A DNA stretch of 64,000 bases from Ochotona curzoniae (taxonomy: Eukaryota; Chordata; Mammalia; Lagomorpha; Ochotonidae), in NCBI RefSeq assembly GCF_017591425.1, contig NW_024464918.1, positions 25,510,001-25,574,000 of the forward strand, read 5' to 3'. Position numbers and translations under genes: made by a program. Each line of letters starts with the position of its first letter. Position 1 is the first letter of the stretch. Under the pieces are notes generated by a model. The model had not been told where the DNA came from, ran no database searches, and worked only from the letters and a program-made list of their open reading frames with translations. Below, in pieces: positions 59,815-64,000 of this stretch.

Positions 59815-60010
59815 CAAAAGTAACTGAGCATTTACTTACTGTAAGCCAGGCACAAATACTTCATAGGTCACCTCATTTAATCTTTAAAACAAACCGATGA
59901 GGTAAGTCTCACCACTATCCCACACGGGTAAGTTGAGGCTCAGAAAAAGTTAATCACCCAGGGTCACAAATCTAGTAAGAGTAGAAGCTGAAACTCAGCA
60001 GTTTGTAGGC
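59815..60010 (-). repeat. MIR SINE, antisense copy
   Basis: CTGAGCATTTACTTACTGTA, AGCCAGGCACAAATACTTCA, ACACGGGTAAGTTGAGGCTC and GGGTCACAAATCTAGTAAGA follow reverse-complement MIR. Confidence 0.85.
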
Positions 60011-60054
60011 AGATTTGTGAGTTACTGCTTCTAAATGCCCCAGTGCAGAGTATG

Positions 60055-60083
60055 TAAGTGTGTGTGTGTGTGTGAGAGAGAGA
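60055..60083 (+). repeat. (GT)n(GA)n short repeat
   Basis: About nine GT units pass into four or five GA units. Confidence 0.88.
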
Positions 60084-60189
60084 CGCAGAATACATGTAAT
60101 AAATATCCTGCCATTCTCCGTCTCTCTTGTTTCTCTTTCCCATGTAGCTTAAGCTTAAAGAGTAGAGCAAAGGAAGACATGATTTTCTT

Positions 60190-60526
60190 TTTTGTTTATA
60201 GGTTTTATTTTTTTAAGATTTTTTTTTTTTGGACAGGCAGATACATAGAGAAAAGAAGAGACAGAGAGAAAGATTTTCCCCCTACTGGGTTCACTCCTCA
60301 AGTGGTTGCAATGGCTGGAGCTGAGCCAACCTGAAGTCAGGAGCCAGGGGCTTCTTCCAGGTCTCTCACAAGGGTACAGAGTCCCAAGTCTTTGATCTGT
60401 CCTCACTGCTTTCCCAGATCACAAGCAGGGAGCCCAATGGGAAGTGGAGCAACTAGGACATGAACCATACGAGATTCCGGTGCATGCAAAGCGAGGGTTT
60501 AGCCAATAGGCTACTGCACTGGGTGC
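60190..60526 (-). repeat. CSINE, antisense, full length, with target-site duplication
   Basis: T-rich tail complement, TGGTTGCAATGGCTGGAGCT, AAGTCAGGAGCCAGGGGCTT, GAAGTGGAGCAACTAGGACA and a head ending CTACTGCACTGGGTGC. Direct repeats ACATGATTTTCTT (60177-60189) and ACACGATTTTCTT (60527-60539) flank it. Confidence 0.93.
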
Positions 60527-61409
60527 ACACGATTTTCTTACAAAGACATTTTAAAACTATGTGAGGATACCAGGGTCATTTATATCCACCCACAGTCTAA
60601 AATCCAAGTTCTTCTATTGATAATAAACTAATGTGGCTGATGGGAATTACTGGAAGCCCCTCTAAAACAGGCCACGCTTCATTAACAACAAAAACAAAAC
60701 TGGCTTGTAAGATGCTTACTTTCCTAAATGAGTTACAGTCTTTGGGAGCTCTATACGCTGGCCACACTGGGTTCTGCTTGGCCTTGTGCTGCCTTGGCTG
60801 CCCGGTATGTGAAAAGTATCATGCATGGAAAGCACATACCTTAGATCACGGGTCAGCTGATTAGCTTCCACCCTTCTGGCCCTCAGGATGGTTGGGCTCT
60901 TAGCAAACAGCTGTGCTTTCAAGCCCACTCCACAGAACGATATTCATCTCAACAGTCACTAATACCTATAGAAATGCTGACTCAGGGAGCCCTTCTTCCT
61001 GGAAAATTACTTAGCTATTTCAAATTACATAATAATGCACTTTAAAGTCCAGTGTAATTAACATTTGTGAAGTATTTTATAAAGTGCTTTCACATTGATT
61101 AGTGCAGATTTATTGATTAGTTCTCAGATCTGGAGGGAGATACGCCAAGAAGGCAAATAGAGGCATGGCAGGAAGTGGTGTGTGGCCTTCCAACTTGACG
61201 TCACCTAAGCTCCCAATGCATCATTTCCTGTTGCTGGACACTTCCTTCCACCACACAGCCTACCACATTGAAGCTAATGCTGTCCACGAAGGCAGGTCAC
61301 AGAGGCAGTGCTTAAGGGCTTTCTAACTAAGGAAGAAGGTTACAGATTGACCCAGTGCACAGGTCAACAGTGCAATAATTTCATGTTCTGACATCAAATA
61401 TTTTTGAGA

Positions 61410-61800
61410 GCTTTGTAAGCATCATGAACTACTGTGAGTGCTAGCAACCCAGCAATGAGTAAATAACCCCCTGCCTTCTAGATGCCTACATACTCTTTAG
61501 GATAGGACAGATCTTAAGTGATCAACATTCCTGGTGCTGTGGTGGAATAGCAAATAGGGAAAAGGAATAGGGAGTACTGGAGAAATGTCTGGAGGTCAAG
61601 CAAGTCTCACAAAGCAGGCGTGTGATGACACCCTGCAGGAGGTAGGGAAGTCAATCATGAGGACATCTGGGCACACAGCTACGGGCAAAGAGCAGGTGCA
61701 AATGCCGAAAGGTAGGAACATGTAGGACGTGCTATTTACCCCAAATGAAAGCCAGTGTACTCGAGCAGAGCAGCAGGGAAAGCACAAAAGTCAGACAGGT
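61410..61800 (+). repeat. Ancient L2-like repeat, left part
   Basis: CCCCCTGCCTTCTAGATGCC, GGAATAGGGAGTACTGGAGA, ATGAGGACATCTGGGCACAC and GCAGGTGCAAATGCCGAAAG keep the order of the same ancient repeat whose right part lies at 49660-50150. Confidence 0.6.
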
Positions 61801-64000
61801 AATTGGCTGGGGGACTCTCGAGACCACACACACTACAAGGGTATAGTTTCTTCACTGAGGGAGATGAAAAACAATTAGAAAATTCTCATCTGAGGTGTGA
61901 TACAGTATTGGTTGTCCTTGCTTGCAGCCAGAAAGGTTTCAACCACCAACACTACATGCTTACATTCCATGGGATGCTTAACTTTCAAAGAGCGAGATAA
62001 GAACTCCACAAAGGAGCATCAAGTCTACAGAGGATATGCAAGACATGCTCAGACCAGAAAACAGCATTGTTCCTATGTATCTGAGGAATGAAAATGTATC
62101 AGGCACTGGGCCACTGGGCCTCCATCTGTGTTAACCTGGTAGACAGACCGCTGAGCTGTTTCCTACTCTAGGAATCCTGGGAAAAACAGAATGCTTGGCC
62201 CAACAGTCTCCAGGTGCTAATTACTTGATAATTGGTGATAATCATCTGTGAACAGCACAAATATGAAACATTTCATACTCTGAGTCCACTGAACAGGAGC
62301 ATTGCAACAATCTTTTTAACTTGTTAAAATAAGTACCAGTTTTCCAAAGCCAGAGCCCTATTACAAGTTCCTTCGTGCAGATAAAGTGACAGGGACAAAG
62401 GACTAAATTCAAGTTTCAAGGATTAGTCTTTAGTCTTAAGGCTTAGTTCCAACCAATTCTAACAGTGGCTCTGAGACCAAGCCCTCGGAGCTCCTCACAC
62501 CCAATGAAATGTGGACCTCATTTCTGCCTCCTTGAAAATGACTGGAAGCCTCTCTGGAAGGAAAGATCAAGATTCCAAAGTCAAAGAAGGGATTATGAGA
62601 AATACTATGCAGAGATTGATAGCTGGGGCAGGAAATAGAGAGGGACAGGGAAAAGCACACTCACATACATGCCTACCCAGGGTAATCTACTTTCCTTCAC
62701 AGAGACCTTTAAGTGAGTTTCACAACCCACCTGACAGATTTCTGAACAAAAGCCCCTAAAAGCAAACAGACAATTATATTCAAATTCAGAGGCTAAGGCT
62801 GAAAAGAGCAGCTTAAACTCAAAGGCAAATCTACTCATATTCAGGACCCTACATGTTCTGTAACAACATTTTAAAAATACCTAAGGATACTCAATTAATT
62901 TAAAAAACTGGTATTTTTGGTGTCTGAAAAAGCTCACAGTTCTTTATATACAAGAGCTGAAATCCTCTGAAAAATCTCATGGCAGTCCACACTGACAGTG
63001 AAAGACAATATACATCCTGGTTCTCTAATATCCACAAAGAATCTGCTGAATTGATATTCATCAATATTCTTGATGTCCTACACCTGACTCTAACGAACGG
63101 GTTCACTAAAAGCACACAACACAATTTCACAGTCCATAAAAGTTACCCCCCCAAAAAATCCAACTGTATGGTATTTTAGCACTTCCCTAGCCGTCCTGTG
63201 ACCACATCTCCTAGGTCCATAGTTCCTAAAACTTCAATGTAAGCCCAAGCCTAAGGAAGCAGCTTCTCTTATTCATGCATATAAAACACTCATATTTTTA
63301 CACAGTGGCACTTTCTAGAATAATGGTGATCACTCAAATTCTTCTGCTATATTTGTTACCTTAGTTATAGCACCAGACTCTTTAGAGACTATCAGTAGTG
63401 TTCTTACTTCAGCATATACACAGTACAACTTCACTTATGTTCACAGGCAGCAAAATATTAGCGGCTTATTAAATTCTATGACCTTGAAAGTAAATTTTAT
63501 TACAAAATACAGTGTGAACAGATAGAAACTACAGATCCAAGGTGAGAAAAATCAACATATCATTGGGCACTGAACAGCAGTCTTGGGTAACATTCTCCAG
63601 ATGACTCAGGGTAGGGGCTAGATCTGCATCTCTGATCTATGCAACACTCAGCCTCCTAGCAATGGACATTCCCAGGGCCCAAGCTGAAGCAGATACTACT
63701 TTTCAAAGGGGAAATCAAAGTGTCTAAGGATGAAGCTCTAAAAGGCTTCCAACTGTGCAGTCATCAGAGCCTGGCAGCTTCCTTGTGCTTGTCTGGCTGT
63801 GTTGGTCTTAGCAGGCAAGGTGGGTGGTGAAGGCCATGCTGATGGCAGTGGAGATGGGGAAGACAAAAATGCTGTCAGCACTTCAAGCACACAGAGATGC
63901 TCAGTTCCCAGAGGGAAACCTACCAATAACCAACTTTAGCAGACTCATCTGGGAAGTGGATAAAGCTGCAGAGAGGAAGCATTTAACAAATGCCAGATCC

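Larger units (their letters stand above)
51100..64000 (-). other. ARHGAP26 intron upstream of the RhoGAP exon (partial)
   Basis: Noncoding sequence upstream of the exon at 50940-51099, cut by the window edge. It starts (transcript 3' side) with a strong pyrimidine tract and CAG acceptor at 51100. I searched the minus strand for the preceding RhoGAP exons and saw none. Recognised content is L2-type pieces (53.3, 59.1 and 61.4 kb), MIR copies (55.5, 57.0 and 59.8 kb), an L1 3' end (58.3-58.9 kb), SINEs (56.5, 57.3 and 60.2 kb) and short tandem repeats. I see nothing recognisable at 51.1-53.2 kb, 53.5-55.4 kb or 61.9-64.0 kb. Confidence 0.8.

Noticed and set aside
1..64000. Search for CRISPR arrays, operons, bacterial mobile elements, snRNA genes and CpG-island promoters
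   Set aside because: Nothing of these kinds was seen. The window is intronic mammalian DNA with low CpG content throughout.

Overview
This window is mammalian nuclear DNA and lies almost wholly inside one gene. Three short minus-strand exons join into one continuous reading frame that I recognise as ARHGAP26 (GRAF1), a BAR-PH-RhoGAP-SH3 protein. They encode the end of the RhoGAP domain and the first part of the serine-rich linker before the SH3 domain. In transcript order they are 51099-50940 (160 bp), 35317-35179 (139 bp) and 20137-19987 (151 bp). All have AG acceptors and GT donors, and the codon phases match across both complete introns (15,622 and 15,041 bp). No other protein-coding gene, RNA gene, CRISPR array or operon-like structure is supported.

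The organism is a lagomorph. More than twenty copies of the tRNA-derived lagomorph SINE (CSINE, or C repeat) occur in both orientations. Younger copies have heads of the type 'GTAGCCTAGCGGCTAAAGTC' and tails of the type 'CCAATAAAAATAAATCTT'. I associate this variant with pika (Ochotona) more than with rabbit. That species assignment is an inference from memory.

Layout: 1-19986 is the start of a partial intron downstream of the third exon, with old SINEs, MIR and MER5-type copies, and an L1 3' fragment carrying a nested SINE at about 15.5-17.0 kb. The second complete intron (20138-35178) is rich in SINEs, with a dense cluster at 32.5-34.7 kb that includes a head-to-head inverted pair. It also has a long stretch without recognised repeats at 24.9-27.8 kb. 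The first complete intron (35318-50939) has three same-strand SINEs in a row (36.5-37.6 kb), an L1 5'UTR-like block with a 191-bp internal duplication (42.0-43.2 kb), an MLT1-type LTR (about 46 kb), a Z-DNA-prone dinucleotide tract and L2-type relics. The upstream partial intron (51100-64000) holds further L2, MIR, L1 and SINE copies.

The most testable functional point is the donor after the RhoGAP exon (GTAATC at 50939-50934). It is weak and is followed at once by two G runs, a known way of supporting weak donors. Read-through there would keep an intact RhoGAP segment and then stop after 22 intron-encoded residues, losing the linker and SH3. I found no convincing new biological system. Repeat family names and edges are by eye and approximate.
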